A stretch of 64,000 bases of DNA from Limnomonas spitsbergensis (GCA_037349105.1 JAYJMM010000041.1:9050501-9114500), one strand, 5' to 3'. Positions 57,101-63,901 are shown, numbered from the stretch's first letter. Made by a program: numbers and translations. The notes: generated by a model from the letters alone, not told the origin.

Positions 57101-59235
57101 CACTCGAGTGTGCTAAGATCATTCCAGCAGAATTGACACGCAGGGCAAAGCTGCCAGGCCGGGACAGGGACCCAGCTCTGGGGGCGACTTTAATGTCCAG
57201 CCACTTTGCCCTCGCTACTGCAGGAAACGCATGCTCCGGCAGCGGAGAAGCGGCCGCGTCATACAGACAGTGCCTGGGGGAATCAGCCGCGGCAGACTGG
57301 GCCGACGCGGCACAGGAGCCAGGTGGGAATGCGTCTGCAGAACAAGTTGATGTTGGAATCAAAGTACCCAGGGAAGCAGAGAGTGAGAAGGACCAGCCAG
57401 GTTGTCCTGCAGGACCGTCGGCTAGGGTCGATGTGTGGGCAGATGAGCCCGTCTTGAGGTTTCTCCGTGAAAAGACTTATGTCCAGGGAACAGAGCTAGG
57501 AGAACAGACTAGAATACAGCGCAGAGCAGCGCCATTCCAGTGGGAATCAGAGAGGGGAGGAGTCCTGATGAGACTCATGCCTGACGGTAGACGTTGTGTG
57601 GTGCCCAGGCCAGAAGACAGGCTAGCAGTGATCCAGACAGCGCATGCAGGTACGGGCCATTTTGGCAGCCACCGCACGGCTTTCATGGTCATGCAGCAGC
57701 ATTGGTGGCGGGGACTTCGAGCAGCAGTCAAGAAGGCGGTGCAGGAATGCGGTGTGTGTGACAGGGCCAGGGCGTCCACGTTCAATCACATACAGCCCAA
57801 CCTGCACCCGCTACCCATTGAAGGGTTGTTTTTCCGGTGGGGAGTGGACCTGTGTGGTCCATTCACGACCACGTCCAGGGGAAATCGGTTCGTGATGGTG
57901 TGTGTGGAGCATTACTCAAAATGGGTGGAGTTAATCCCCATTCCAAGCAAGGCGTCTGATGTGACGGCCTTGGCGTTCTTTCAAAATGTTGTTGCACGAT
58001 TCGGGGGATGCGCAGAGGTGGTGACAGACCAGGGAACAGAGTTCCAGGGTGAATTTCAGGACATGTTGTTGGACTGCTTCATTGACCATCGCACCACTTC
58101 TGCCAACCACCCCCAGGCAGACGGGCTTTCAGAAAGGGCTGTCCAGACCCTCAAGGCAGGCCTGCGCAAGTGCTGCGAGGAGGGCAGCAGCGACGAGTCC
58201 TGGGACAAGATGGTGCCCTGGGTAGCCCTAGGCTTCCGATGCTCGCCGCAGCAGGCCACGCGCATGGCGCCGTACGAGGTGCTGTTCGGACAGAGACCCA
58301 CCTTCCCCTCCAGAGTGGGGGCGGACCTCTGGAGCACAGCCAAGGTGGCAACGGCAGAGGAGGCAGCAGACCTGCTCTTGGCCAGAGTGGCCAGGATCAA
58401 AGAGGCACTGCCAGTCGCGGGTGAGCATCTAAAAATTGCGCAGCACCGCGACAAGCTGCGATATGCACGCATCCGTGGGGGAGGGTATGTCCCCCAGGTC
58501 AGGCGTTTTGCAGAGGGAGATTACGTGTATGTGAAGTATTCATCAGAGCGACGCAGCCTCGATCCCAAGGCCAGGCCTGAGATCCTCAGGGTCAAAACAC
58601 TGGGGGCAACGGGAACTTTGGTGTTGGAAGGGGCAGATGGCCTCACAGTTACAGAGAATGCAGTCAATTGTTCTCCATGCCACTTGCCCAACCTCAGGGG
58701 AGTGGTTGATTTCAGTGGAACCAGACCCAATAACAGCCTGTCATGCGAGGTGTGCCAGCTGCCCGATCGCGGAGAGGTGATGCTTTTGTGTGATGCCTGC
58801 AATACAGGTTGGCACATGGACTGCTTGGTACCAGTCCTCGAGGAGGTGCCTGAGGGCGAGTGGTTGTGCCCACACTGCACGCCGGACGACAAGGGAGCTG
58901 GGCCCGCTGCTGTAGCAGGGCCCGCCACAGAAGAGCGCAGTTTACAGGTCCAGGGGCGACCAAGCCCAGCAGCCAGAGCGGCTGCCAGGACAGCCCAGGA
59001 GGCCGATGTCTTGGACAGGCCTGAGGTAGAAGTCATGGCCACCAACCCAGCAACAAGGCAAATGGAGCGGGGCATCGCAAGACCAATGGCGAACGGGTTG
59101 TATGACATCTCGTACACCACTGGCCGGGGAGAGGCCAATGTCACCCCGAGAGCAGTTGCAAGAAGGGCCAAGGTGGCCAAAGAAGCAGCAAGGGAGGAGG
59201 AAGAGTCAGCCTTTGAGGATCTTACCGGGACCTGA
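45184..59235 (+). CDS. Giant Gag-protease-cytosine methyltransferase-integrase-PHD polyprotein (4683 aa), no RT
   Basis: One uninterrupted 4683-codon frame. Order: disordered charged N-terminus with Gln/Pro/Arg repeats (about 640-760); capsid-like helices (about 850-1120); CCHC knuckle CYQCGSTAHLARDC (1181-1194); aspartic-protease motif MDSACSC (Asp1435); second knuckle (1711-1725); coiled coil (about 1840-1930); third knuckle CFNCQKPGHFASAC (2112-2125); about 1300 residues of unrecognised sequence; a hydrophobic segment (about 3457-3490); the Ty3-type pre-RT linker ending AYSMEDLPGYCG (to 3629). Then comes a cytosine-C5 methyltransferase (about 3645-3985): FEPFGGMCSG, GWECQDLS (Cys3748), IENV (3792-3794), HRTRNYWGN, GRGMDSWAL. 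The integrase follows: zinc-binding HHCC, then Asp4222, Asp4282 and Glu4317. Last are an SH3-like tail and a C4HC3 PHD finger (4521-4565). No YxDD or RNase H motif is found. It would assemble particles, methylate DNA and integrate, but needs RT in trans (inference). Confidence 0.9.
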   Translation: MTDVDLNPDRHQHPDAQRRSGRLRGLEPGVNLMEASDELAAEALLVAAKLAGPVEPPAGNCKVPEPGRAPPREAGAQADGSALVTRKGIGRGGPVPADFRGSLEFEQWQTQAGTPELILDQATEVSQSCDTRQSSEPKATPQQNPPRVARVAQRISEPSQPDQRAEEAAAPREVAGCDKACPDKQRMKAEEMEARSMPAGVKHEEAEPQPAAGRQSSQVGKEREKSAVPVGNPWADQISEEELSDPVQEEKGQQSKTGLRPRQQLRPRRVLVRRGAGSTVYGTPLSRFPPSVGRPVQKSKEGSSSLTQRDDSHKEIRRGFFYDPSGAQDTSPSEPEHPRAGGAACGEKESEVQVQPIGWTGILQWATDLWKQVCSRTFLHFQDQVTAIEEFKAHHLQGWATKAMLGIPHTGQDRATLLAALGQVSKGRAGREAALAVKAFADEWCNEVTGNQVEPGSEPEEEEDQAWEGFETAVQRPEELREVQRWQQQARAAPTPALRSEAFEVSSEPSLRGRPRGRDAPRASSPAASERAELTSRSLARMAEQGTATRRASRQESYALLRIVEDKENTCQETQVDYIKEFLRNRQAGTAGGARRNEPAGSARSSGPRMQEAREETQSDSYARNYTGGTQPGWQSQEPPRGQAYNREQPNRHSQEQPRGQANGREHPSQHSQEPPREQADGREQPSQQSQEQPRGPAEHSRGVRHEQDQELPRGQAEPGRAQSWRPGSDSRPGRGESERLPPEGSRSSAGRAGGQPSREDHDQEEDYYRHDRYRSGRSPSRGGGGGSRSRSESVDSGPGGVDRRRPGARQESSDQEMKRLEREQARVNLQLQQQMVLQLAGVAKFTKIPAIQGNVPVLDMSHPGAVAARKYCQACGYWGSHNRLALSDDPPALAVVAGEIAGSCQSPSAMTMLVKSLVKLWDSKPASVGPLMVAIRAAPHAGDRAAREAERIRGMWVAPAEEQCCEASLLTLWIKVVQAEVGKPTSDERTAISNLRLGVKTTLDPDVKPEETVEAFAHRVLSTAELLQISRDAVDHFGRRHSVSHLFHDGLPALAKAKLSKFVMTVPGYLSMTDEDQIAVLTQQVVLWEKFALEMGDLGGASLKQMASGPSQGEAQSNRTRKERTGQWEMRTRLDGAGNPAGAAAAQQQRSDKPRGVTWADQSGAPNYSAEGAAGAVKACYQCGSTAHLARDCRAPRPRDERRPTPLAADITAGQSRPQQQQYPLPPRPQQSQPAGRPYERNQNNRQYQRPGPGQGGQAQQAAHVSHLSSPTGQAEPEGWQQTMAEMLSESVALMTQVGLVPKSAGFKQAAHNARPRSFLPEPCPEEEPEQRLVEPASRKGAKRLVLSKLADDMSDIRLQVFKLNERLTALSFTTMPMGSEDHRGKASKGRQESRVVTAAPRLQYFKNDRSNLEQCVGLMVKGKVLVAQKALMDSACSCHVITVNIAEQLVAMGAELIRTDEKIRTTDNAGADLYGVLFIYVVYGYGGPNAIMEPTVVRVVKTPPDAYEHLVGNPEFLKYNGVLEAAGRLTLRPRDGPQTVRRVRDLTLPLVLASPAGGYQAAAVAWAGIRCGFAERERWPAARVEEEHEPLLQHAMATHAGAAMRADQKVGQSRGTAAGAGRSTADASRSSREDPQETVSRPRQCGQTQAAGPREGKVNAKAAASLPGQAAAQAVAAAELAMARKAESRPEYEKEVIRRCVEASLRYPCVLCGEPGQHSTEKCEQRIQEILQRPEAGPAAQGTSPGAKGRVGFGGAAAARAASAGPSRHSEVQVPGKGERAGAADGGVMDVAPAAAEGKQGITANREQEEPVGRDEGEVSEESEEEEVQDRRTPKYMQVLRLQQQVELLQHDVKAREELLYRQAAATIEYLRLQQVRWTGLHDTNIRLTEVQRQYILRADQLRALYDNLGSQQTGEQLQAAIPGDPALAEHMAAMFQSAKELAEEDENLSQEKLQDQEQQATGQQEPGGSGGARQASGETRVRHRGATPDDAGHTVARERSRSAQRARSAERRGAVPTPEARTQRPDRDDSFDRPSSRRQQSPSGNRGSQPRGRSQERGTGSHARPYQLEQRMQDRGGTSNQSPPGRAQAGRSVMGGQRNVLGPRDGGVCFNCQKPGHFASACPEQGEASQPGDSSRFDRSRAAGGPERGWGVRGPGRSQEASEDSMRRAYEAATGVSFEEWKRQQETAGPSELPGPPGRPGPAGQSYNSRWVSQERHTCMMSVHEGLGQNAAARGVSYQAAAMPVTFQVVPEGQVAQQRHHWQMVVEALAMNHYGTRPAGSARSMAHAVEFLRNLQQRGCPAPCEGWPGILQQFLDKEWDIYNAQMDEFERIEQEAGPQHRADGWETSSSEAGTSDSEEGHEPQAPVAVHEEEAAMPCPGTPEGNADTGVGVAVAAAGTRNGLSRQDHHPGAKGAAAMSSEDTTVGAVRTHHSTTSRSSAARWEEEDRGLQSSRSRGERPAAGNEDSQFTQAGTGHRGRSGSRGRARPAPDLPRLPESRCFVQWYRLGEEMPEASSSEAMITLPAQSKDGLCRLQNHRLLEDRSHTCVNIAAAMQAVARLIFPWDAVTAVLLGAALKGFIQPSTRMEVYMQRGWSQHPIYAYCVSEMVELAVKEGITAVAAADRAHPDVPDSARTEGAWQGAQPGFMRTPWAENCVHQLMEQPALRDRAFYVPVQALREHGWGDRPEDGAHSGAGLCHADRPRRCEATVEASVTIPRMVAGQAVPWGMDPGEARAAIPVQQLVTYYYEELEEGEMPASAAWIHMHASRDDMPVFLFARCEGNVAITRCASVDEAEFHAHTHARGADPATWAVMLMALQRVLLPGQLSAAMRHVWGVDDQWAPLEMTDCPTWPYGAQRSPADGPMWEDEEEFARSPFAVERLEACVHQWVRWERKAWHDNRASSVGPYWQANGMTVQLWRQAHPAGVRTLHPLFRGAGADTYMEELEELRTQPVPGRWMVGRWGSHHWDPASITDGPIQDTYQEPTEQGHVAFVTTLGATASSWEGLEPMEDMEVSALEAATGDWAETQTVPDIASHEDGGLLEEKNEDPSEGPPSLVQDSESEDEWGADRSPCPARISLTRADTGDADGMEEPASAGPGPGSPVWGRVEDLVQLRQEWMREVAQEQAAMEERRTRRAEIERSSKAALEETAHKVTAGVSPQQAADQYAGEPKGAAAGQANSRSPGDVQISPPAQAAAREPWGDPAAYSAERWVAVLRHFVDELDVLRRQEMGQQEASQEASLVFRLRMLPQPDPNPRMGGYSRAVRELQEELTERISALNRMGAKGGDTQQPSESRSSQASTSRGEALARMAAGARANSRQGCGPEEPADDGSNTVQRAIHRQERTAHGSTGQIPRAGPERAGAAWADAAELRGKKSKKARRRAGKAQRAAEDRNRGSRPGRDCPVLPLRISQVDLEITWAIGQQRPAQSAEPGAQPAEHLPQKPARQIPACRGLLTCTAFKGILTGALQLILVWLLLSVCVPGARATGQGVRGGGFTAGQGAFVSGQEAAAKLSSGWLRPPAVIPMGSASRRGACSQQESWQSGNDTGREEPPAEDDPQAAEMIDMFQPGGVVEPPAEYVKTKEGWLLGQHPDFTAAQQESLEQSLRDRQGAFAYSMEDLPGYCGTQGLDTACLSGGAVRAMETKGVVLFEPFGGMCSGLEMVLRAGIPVVQYLYADISEEVREIAGGRLVQLHRRYPQLFPVKAFDKAFRALPQDVYAITAKHLQEAGAQEGRQWFMVAGWECQDLSSAGKGRGLEGERSKSFFPLVKLLGTLQFLQGPRPPAYLIENVAMQLNQKSVKASVEAFQEVCRILGTPALFDAAQVGSYAHRTRNYWGNIAPAADIEFVIRASTRPHGGIVDDILDKGSKAQVVSCPDNGGYRINVTGQPRKVLPCLMATPSSYASRNGQNGMVYRPMGDLQEPNANERERAMGYAVGSTLPRPDFPEAARRAALGRGMDSWALSAWLSVALECAKIIPAELTRRAKLPGRDRDPALGATLMSSHFALATAGNACSGSGEAAASYRQCLGESAAADWADAAQEPGGNASAEQVDVGIKVPREAESEKDQPGCPAGPSARVDVWADEPVLRFLREKTYVQGTELGEQTRIQRRAAPFQWESERGGVLMRLMPDGRRCVVPRPEDRLAVIQTAHAGTGHFGSHRTAFMVMQQHWWRGLRAAVKKAVQECGVCDRARASTFNHIQPNLHPLPIEGLFFRWGVDLCGPFTTTSRGNRFVMVCVEHYSKWVELIPIPSKASDVTALAFFQNVVARFGGCAEVVTDQGTEFQGEFQDMLLDCFIDHRTTSANHPQADGLSERAVQTLKAGLRKCCEEGSSDESWDKMVPWVALGFRCSPQQATRMAPYEVLFGQRPTFPSRVGADLWSTAKVATAEEAADLLLARVARIKEALPVAGEHLKIAQHRDKLRYARIRGGGYVPQVRRFAEGDYVYVKYSSERRSLDPKARPEILRVKTLGATGTLVLEGADGLTVTENAVNCSPCHLPNLRGVVDFSGTRPNNSLSCEVCQLPDRGEVMLLCDACNTGWHMDCLVPVLEEVPEGEWLCPHCTPDDKGAGPAAVAGPATEERSLQVQGRPSPAARAAARTAQEADVLDRPEVEVMATNPATRQMERGIARPMANGLYDISYTTGRGEANVTPRAVARRAKVAKEAAREEEESAFEDLTGT
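56127..57140 (+). other. DNMT3-like cytosine-C5 methyltransferase domain within the polyprotein
   Basis: Residues about 3649-3985. Motif I FEPFGGMCSGLEM binds SAM; ADISEEVREIA is motif II; GWECQDLSSAGKGRGL is motif IV with the catalytic Cys; LIENVAM is motif VI; HRTRNYWGNI is motif VIII; ERERAMGY and GRGMDSWALSAWL match the C-terminal motifs. The HRxRxxWGN and GRxxxxW signatures are closer to DNMT3/DRM-type enzymes than to DNMT1. The Pro before the catalytic Cys, almost invariant in the superfamily, is Glu here. All motifs are in natural order with little room for a target-recognition domain. Confidence 0.85.
57640..58430 (+). other. Ty3-type integrase domain within the polyprotein
   Basis: The zinc-binding module runs TAHAGTGHFGSHRTAF to CGVCDRARA. 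The catalytic core has GVDLCGPF (Asp4222), VTDQGTEF (Asp4282) and ADGLSERAVQTLK (Glu4317), giving 34 residues between the second Asp and Glu, one fewer than usual. It is followed by the conserved PYEVLFGQRP segment. All catalytic residues are intact. It would insert element cDNA into the genome. Confidence 0.9.
58744..58878 (+). other. PHD finger at integrase C-terminus
   Basis: CEVCQLPDRGEVMLLCDACN, then GWHMDCLVP, then GEWLCPHC: a full C4HC3 PHD set with the Trp before the last Cys pair. PHD fingers often bind the histone H3 tail. Here it occupies the place where many Ty3/gypsy integrases carry a chromodomain, so a chromatin-targeting role is inferred. Confidence 0.85.
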
Positions 59236-60041
59236 AGCCCGGAGCGGCAAGGCCGCTGAGCACGTGACGTCACCCACGCCGTAACTGGCAAGGAGCGGGC
59301 AGGCGCCTACAGTGCAGAAGTGCAGATGCAGCGCGGCTTGTCCTAGTACCCGGTAGGCAGTGGGCCAGCAGCCAGCAGACCGAAGACGGAAGACGCAGGA
59401 GTAGAGTTACGGAAGCTTCATGAAAATTTGTTCTCAAACACCATAGCAGCAGGGCTACGGTAGTACATATGTTATGAAGATGATGAGCAAGAAGAATTAG
59501 TCAACTCGGGCAATGATTACACAGCAGGGGGCGGATCACGCTGCTACGGCGCACATTTCCTGTGGCCTTTGAAGACCAGGCGGCTATGGCGCAGTGGGGC
59601 GAGAGCAGCGGTTGTTCTTAGCTTGACCTGATAACTTTGAAATTTCTCTGTTTGCTAGCCAATAGTGGGCTGAACAGCTTGAATATGTAGGGTTCTGCGC
59701 ATCGCGCTTCAGCTGAACTCGGTTGATTTTTTTTATTTCCCTGATCGCAGATTGCCTGAACCAGGCAGATTTGCAGATTGCCTGAACCAGGCAGATTTGT
59801 AGAAGGCCTGAACCAGGCAGATTTGTAGAAGGCCTGAACCAGGCAGATTTGTAGAAGGCCTGAACCAGGCAGATTTGTAGAAGGCCTGAACCAGGCGGAT
59901 TTGTAGAAGGCCAGAACATGGCATATTGGCAGATGATGATTTGAGCTTCTACGTACATATTTTTCCAGAAGTTTATTTCAGTACCACCCCTTTTCCGGCT
60001 CCCCGCGCATGCCTGGAGGGCTTAACGCTGGGGAGCGGGGG
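59236..60041 (+). other. 3' untranslated region of the large element
   Basis: No gene. It contains the 26-bp tandem array at 59750-59925 and ends in a purine-rich tract (GGGGAGCGGGGGGCGAG) at about 60030-60046. That resembles a polypurine tract of the kind that precedes a 3' LTR. Confidence 0.5.
59750..59925. repeat. 26-bp tandem repeat (about 7 units)
   Basis: Unit GCCTGAACCAGGCAGATTTG with TAGAAG or CAGATT. The core CCTGAACCAGG is itself a short inverted repeat. It lies in the 3' region of the large retroelement. Confidence 0.85.
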
Positions 60042-60274
60042 GCGAGTAAAGTGGTAGGGGCGGTACCCACGAGACGGAGACTTCTATGCAGAGACATCCA
60101 GTTAGGACCTTCCAGTTACAGTTATCTAGTTGACACACTCTTGTCTGAAGTACAAGGAGCATGAGTGTACGGTGATGTACCGTGTTTGTGAGTAGAGGAC
60201 ACCTCTCTAAGGTGTCCTGACCGGAGTTTACGGTATTTACCATAGTATTGCAGTTACTGCTTTATGGTGCGACA
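60042..60274 (+). repeat. 233-bp direct repeat R, copy 1
   Basis: Starts GCGAGTAAAGTGGTAGGGGC and ends TTTATGGTGCGACA. Identical to 60915-61147 as read. It sits directly after the purine-rich tract and two bases before U copy 3. Confidence 0.8.
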
Positions 60275-60276
60275 GC

Positions 60277-60917
60277 TGTCACAGTATATTACAGTATACG
60301 TGACAGAACCGTTTAGACCGCAGTTAGCGTCATCGGTGACTCCGCAGCTTCTCTGCGGAGTCTTCGTATTTGAGCTGAGACCTAGAAACCCGCTTACGCA
60401 GGATAAGTTTGACAGGTTCTACCGTACTCTGTATTGGGCCTGCCGGGTCCCTGTATCCCGGCAATTGCCTTGGCTAGTTACTTCGTCCCTTTCTAAAGGA
60501 CAGACCTCTATTGTAAACAAGCACCGGCCGTCATCCGTGTATGAGGCCTCTAACGTTCACATAAGTCAGTACCCTTACTCAAGTCAAGCCTAGACCAGCC
60601 CAGCTGAGATAGCTGGAGACTAGTACCACAGCCAGAGAACCGAGACCACCCTGCCGAAGCCGAAGTACGCAGTCTACGTCCCGTCTCCCTCCCCGCGTGT
60701 AGCGCGGTAAGTGCACCTTAACATAGCCCTGCTGGATCGCGCCCAGACGGCCAGAAGGCCTAAGCTACCTAAGTCAATTGCTATATACACAAATATCCAC
60801 CTAGCTGCTTAACTCGAAGAGCACTCGCAGCCAGTGAATAGTCACTGAGCCTGCCCGTAGGCGTCCGTCACTGCCGTGAGGAAAGAAGTCCGCCACGGAC
60901 CTGAAGCGCACCTCGCG
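60277..60917 (+). repeat. LTR-like repeat U, copy 3 (truncated to 641 bp; probable 3' LTR)
   Basis: Identical to 43827-44467, the only two copies of the four that match perfectly. It breaks off at CCTCGCG and runs into repeat R with a 3-bp overlap (GCG). The segment 60277-61147 as a whole begins TGTCAC and ends GCGACA, an LTR-like inverted terminus, so R could be the natural end of the LTR. Confidence 0.75.
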
Positions 60918-61147
60918 AGTAAAGTGGTAGGGGCGGTACCCACGAGACGGAGACTTCTATGCAGAGACATCCAGTTAGGACCTTCCAGTTACAGTTATCT
61001 AGTTGACACACTCTTGTCTGAAGTACAAGGAGCATGAGTGTACGGTGATGTACCGTGTTTGTGAGTAGAGGACACCTCTCTAAGGTGTCCTGACCGGAGT
61101 TTACGGTATTTACCATAGTATTGCAGTTACTGCTTTATGGTGCGACA
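60915..61147 (+). repeat. 233-bp direct repeat R, copy 2
   Basis: Second copy of R, between truncated U copy 3 and the inverted U copy 4. Both R copies end in GCGACA next to a U sequence, but in opposite U orientations. Confidence 0.8.
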
Positions 61148-61954
61148 CAGGGCTTAACTTGGCACTTCTCTCTATGGAGGTTACCACAGCAAAGTGCAGT
61201 TCAAATGCTGTCCAAGGTCGTTTGCATGCAAACAAATTTCCAACTTCGCTGCACAAGCACCTTTAGCAGGAATTGGCAAATCAGGCTGATCAGGCTAGAT
61301 CCACTTCGTCCCTTTCTAAAGGACACGCGAGGTGCGCTTCAGGTCCGTGGCGGACTTCTTTCCTCACGGCAGTGATGGACGCCTACGGGCAGGCTCAGTG
61401 ACTATTCACTGGCTGCGAGTGCTCTTCGAGTTAAGCGGCTGGCTGGTTATTTGTGTATATGGCAATTGACTTAGGGGCATAGGCCTTCTGGCCGTCTGGT
61501 CGCGATCCAGCAGGGCTATGTTAAGGGCACTTACCGCGTAACACGCGGAGAGACGGACGGGACGAGGCTGCGTACTTCTTCTTCTGCAGAGTCTCGTGTC
61601 TCTTACTGGGGTACTTGTCTCCAGCTAGTTCAGCGGAGGCTGAGCTAGTCTTGACTCGAGTTGAGGTACTGACTTATATGGAAGCTGCTGGTCTCAAAGA
61701 CTGCCGGTGCTTGTTACAAATAGAGGTCTGTCCTTTAGAAAGGGACGAAGTAACTAGCCAAGGCAATTGCCGGGATACAGGGACCCGGCAGGCCCAATAC
61801 AGAGTACGGTAGAACCTGTCAAACTAATCCTGCGTAAGCGGGTTTCTAGGTCTCAGCTCAAACACGGAGACTCCGCAGAGAAGCTGCGGAGTCACCGATG
61901 ACGCTAACTGCGGTCTAAACGGTTCTGTCACGTATACTGTAATATACTGTGACA
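61148..61954 (-). repeat. LTR-like repeat U, copy 4 (inverted)
   Basis: Full-length reverse complement of U, from CAGGGCTTAACTTGGC to the terminus GTGACA at 61954. It carries the conserved hairpin at 61869-61893 and differs from the other copies at many positions. It forms the right border of the cluster. No obvious target-site duplication is visible when the sequences outside 41525 and 61954 are compared. Confidence 0.8.
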
Positions 61955-62655
61955 GGGGGCATGCTTATACCTGCTCCCTCAACTTTGCCTACACGCTTGG
62001 GCATGCATAGGGAGCAAGAATTTAGCGCATCCTCCTTGTGCTCGCAGTTTCCCCTAGCACATCATCGTTGGCCAGGATCGTTGCGCCGTCTTCTATCCTA
62101 GTGTCGGCCGTTCTCATTCTGTCGGGCCGCAGCCTTAAGTTTGTGTGGCTCATGGCTTGCGCCAATAAGGTGCCCACCGCCAGTTGTAACTGGGTGCCAT
62201 GGAATGCCTCAGATCATATATGATGATAGCTTTACTATCATATGCACACTCCATCGCTACTTAATTACAATAACGGCACCATTAACTGATTTTTCAGATT
62301 TGTATTGGGCAGCTTTAAACAGGGTACAACGGTCAGTAGCTGATATCAAACAAGGCGTCAACATGGAAACCAGCCAGACAGGATCAAAATCATGGTGCGT
62401 ACTGATGAATCTTATATGCAAAATATGACAATCGAAATCCCATTTTGGTGGAGCATTCCAATCGTGAATCAGCATGTAGGTCATATAGTGCACTGGTTTG
62501 GTAACCAGTACGGCAATACCGGTACTTGCCAAAGGCCATGATGTCGCTGAATTAAATCAGTGTTGGCGACATGCACATTGCAAAGACCTGCATGGACAAG
62601 TGAAACACCGGTTTAGTTGGTAGAAATGGGGAAAGAATGGCAGGGCATGAGATGC
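61955..62655. other. Spacer between retroelement cluster and histone H3
   Basis: No gene recognised. The minus-strand sense of 62580-62655 is the 3' flank of histone H3. I looked there for the conserved histone mRNA stem-loop (GGCTCTTTTCAGAGCC type) and did not find it. Confidence 0.45.
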
Positions 62656-63102
<447 letters not shown>

Positions 63103-63252
63103 CTAGAGATTGAAATCGACATTACTTTATCCTGCGGCACGTAGCCCTTGTCTGCTGATCTGGGTGTATATGTGTCCACGGATCGGATCAGCAGACTCGG
63201 CCATCAAATTTGTGTGAGATCGTCTACTCTACTTACAACACGATTCTGATGC

Positions 63253-63294
63253 GTGGAGGAACTTTCGAAACCACCCTTTCGAAAGTTCCTCCAC
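63253..63294. promoter_or_regulatory. Inverted-repeat element in the H3-H4 intergenic region
   Basis: Perfect 18-bp arms GTGGAGGAACTTTCGAAA (63253-63270) and its complement (63277-63294) around a CCACCC spacer. The same core recurs in the two direct repeats nearby. It is a candidate bidirectional histone promoter element or mobile-element terminus. Confidence 0.5.
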
Positions 63295-63299
63295 CCGAT

Positions 63300-63343
63300 C
63301 TCGTGGAACAGGTGTGGAGGAACGGGTGGAGGAACTTTCGAAA
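63300..63343. repeat. 44-bp direct repeat, copy 1 (partner 63778-63821)
   Basis: CTCGTGGAACAGGTGTGGAG followed by GAACGGGTGGAGGAACTTTC and GAAA. The copy at 63778-63821 differs at one position (GGGGTGG for GGTGTGG). The two lie 478 bp apart, between the divergent H3 and H4 genes. Confidence 0.75.
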
Positions 63344-63856
63344 GGGTGGAGGAATGCATTCTTTTCCGCGGAGGGGGGGGGGGTCCGCGGAACTATTGAA
63401 CTATTGAGCTCATTGCCAGCGTGGCCGAGATAATTTCTGCGCCCTTTCCTTTCTATATGACGTTAATCGCAAGTTCTTTCTTTAACTTTTGATGTCTTTG
63501 CGGCGATTTGGCGTGGATGAAGGGACCAAACGACGGCTCTTTCGATGATGGAGCGAGCGATCTACAGTCACACAGGACTGCGAGCGATCTACAGCCACAA
63601 AAATAATGTGCGACATCCATAGTCGGTGTGCTAGAGAGAATAGCAGAACGATATGCAGCAATGATATACACTGCAAGGAAGAATGCACGAAAGAAATGAA
63701 ACAGGCGGCAGAAAAGAGCGCTGTGAAGATCTCCCGTACAGAACTCCAACCTTCGCCATTCTTCCTCCATCTCACGTCTCGTGGAACAGGGGTGGAGGAA
63801 CGGGTGGAGGAACTTTCGAAAACTTTCGTATTTTTCCTCCACACGTGTTTCCTCCA

Positions 63857-63861
63857 CCAAT
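63857..63861 (+). promoter_or_regulatory. CCAAT box upstream of H4
   Basis: CCAAT within CCTCCACCAATCAGAATCGG, 74 bp before the H4 start codon, a usual position for histone gene CCAAT boxes. No clear TATA box was seen for H4; a GATAAA word about 60 bp upstream of the H3 start is a weak candidate on that side. Confidence 0.4.
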
Positions 63862-63901
63862 CAGAATCGGGCTGTCATACAGGGTATGCTAGCAAATGTG
63901 A

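Noticed and set aside
45184..59235. YADISEE at about residue 3670 as a reverse transcriptase YxDD box
   Set aside because: It lies in motif II of the methyltransferase, lacks the second Asp and has no other RT motifs around it.
43827..61954. Interpretation as a DNA transposon with 0.8-kb terminal inverted repeats
   Set aside because: U copies 2 and 4 are inverted but clearly diverged, while U copies 2 and 3 are direct and identical. The protein is Gag/protease/integrase of Ty3 type, and no target duplication is visible outside the inverted pair.
62580..62655. Histone mRNA stem-loop after H3
   Set aside because: The closest candidate has only a 3-4 bp stem (GGTGTTTCAC) and does not match the conserved sequence.
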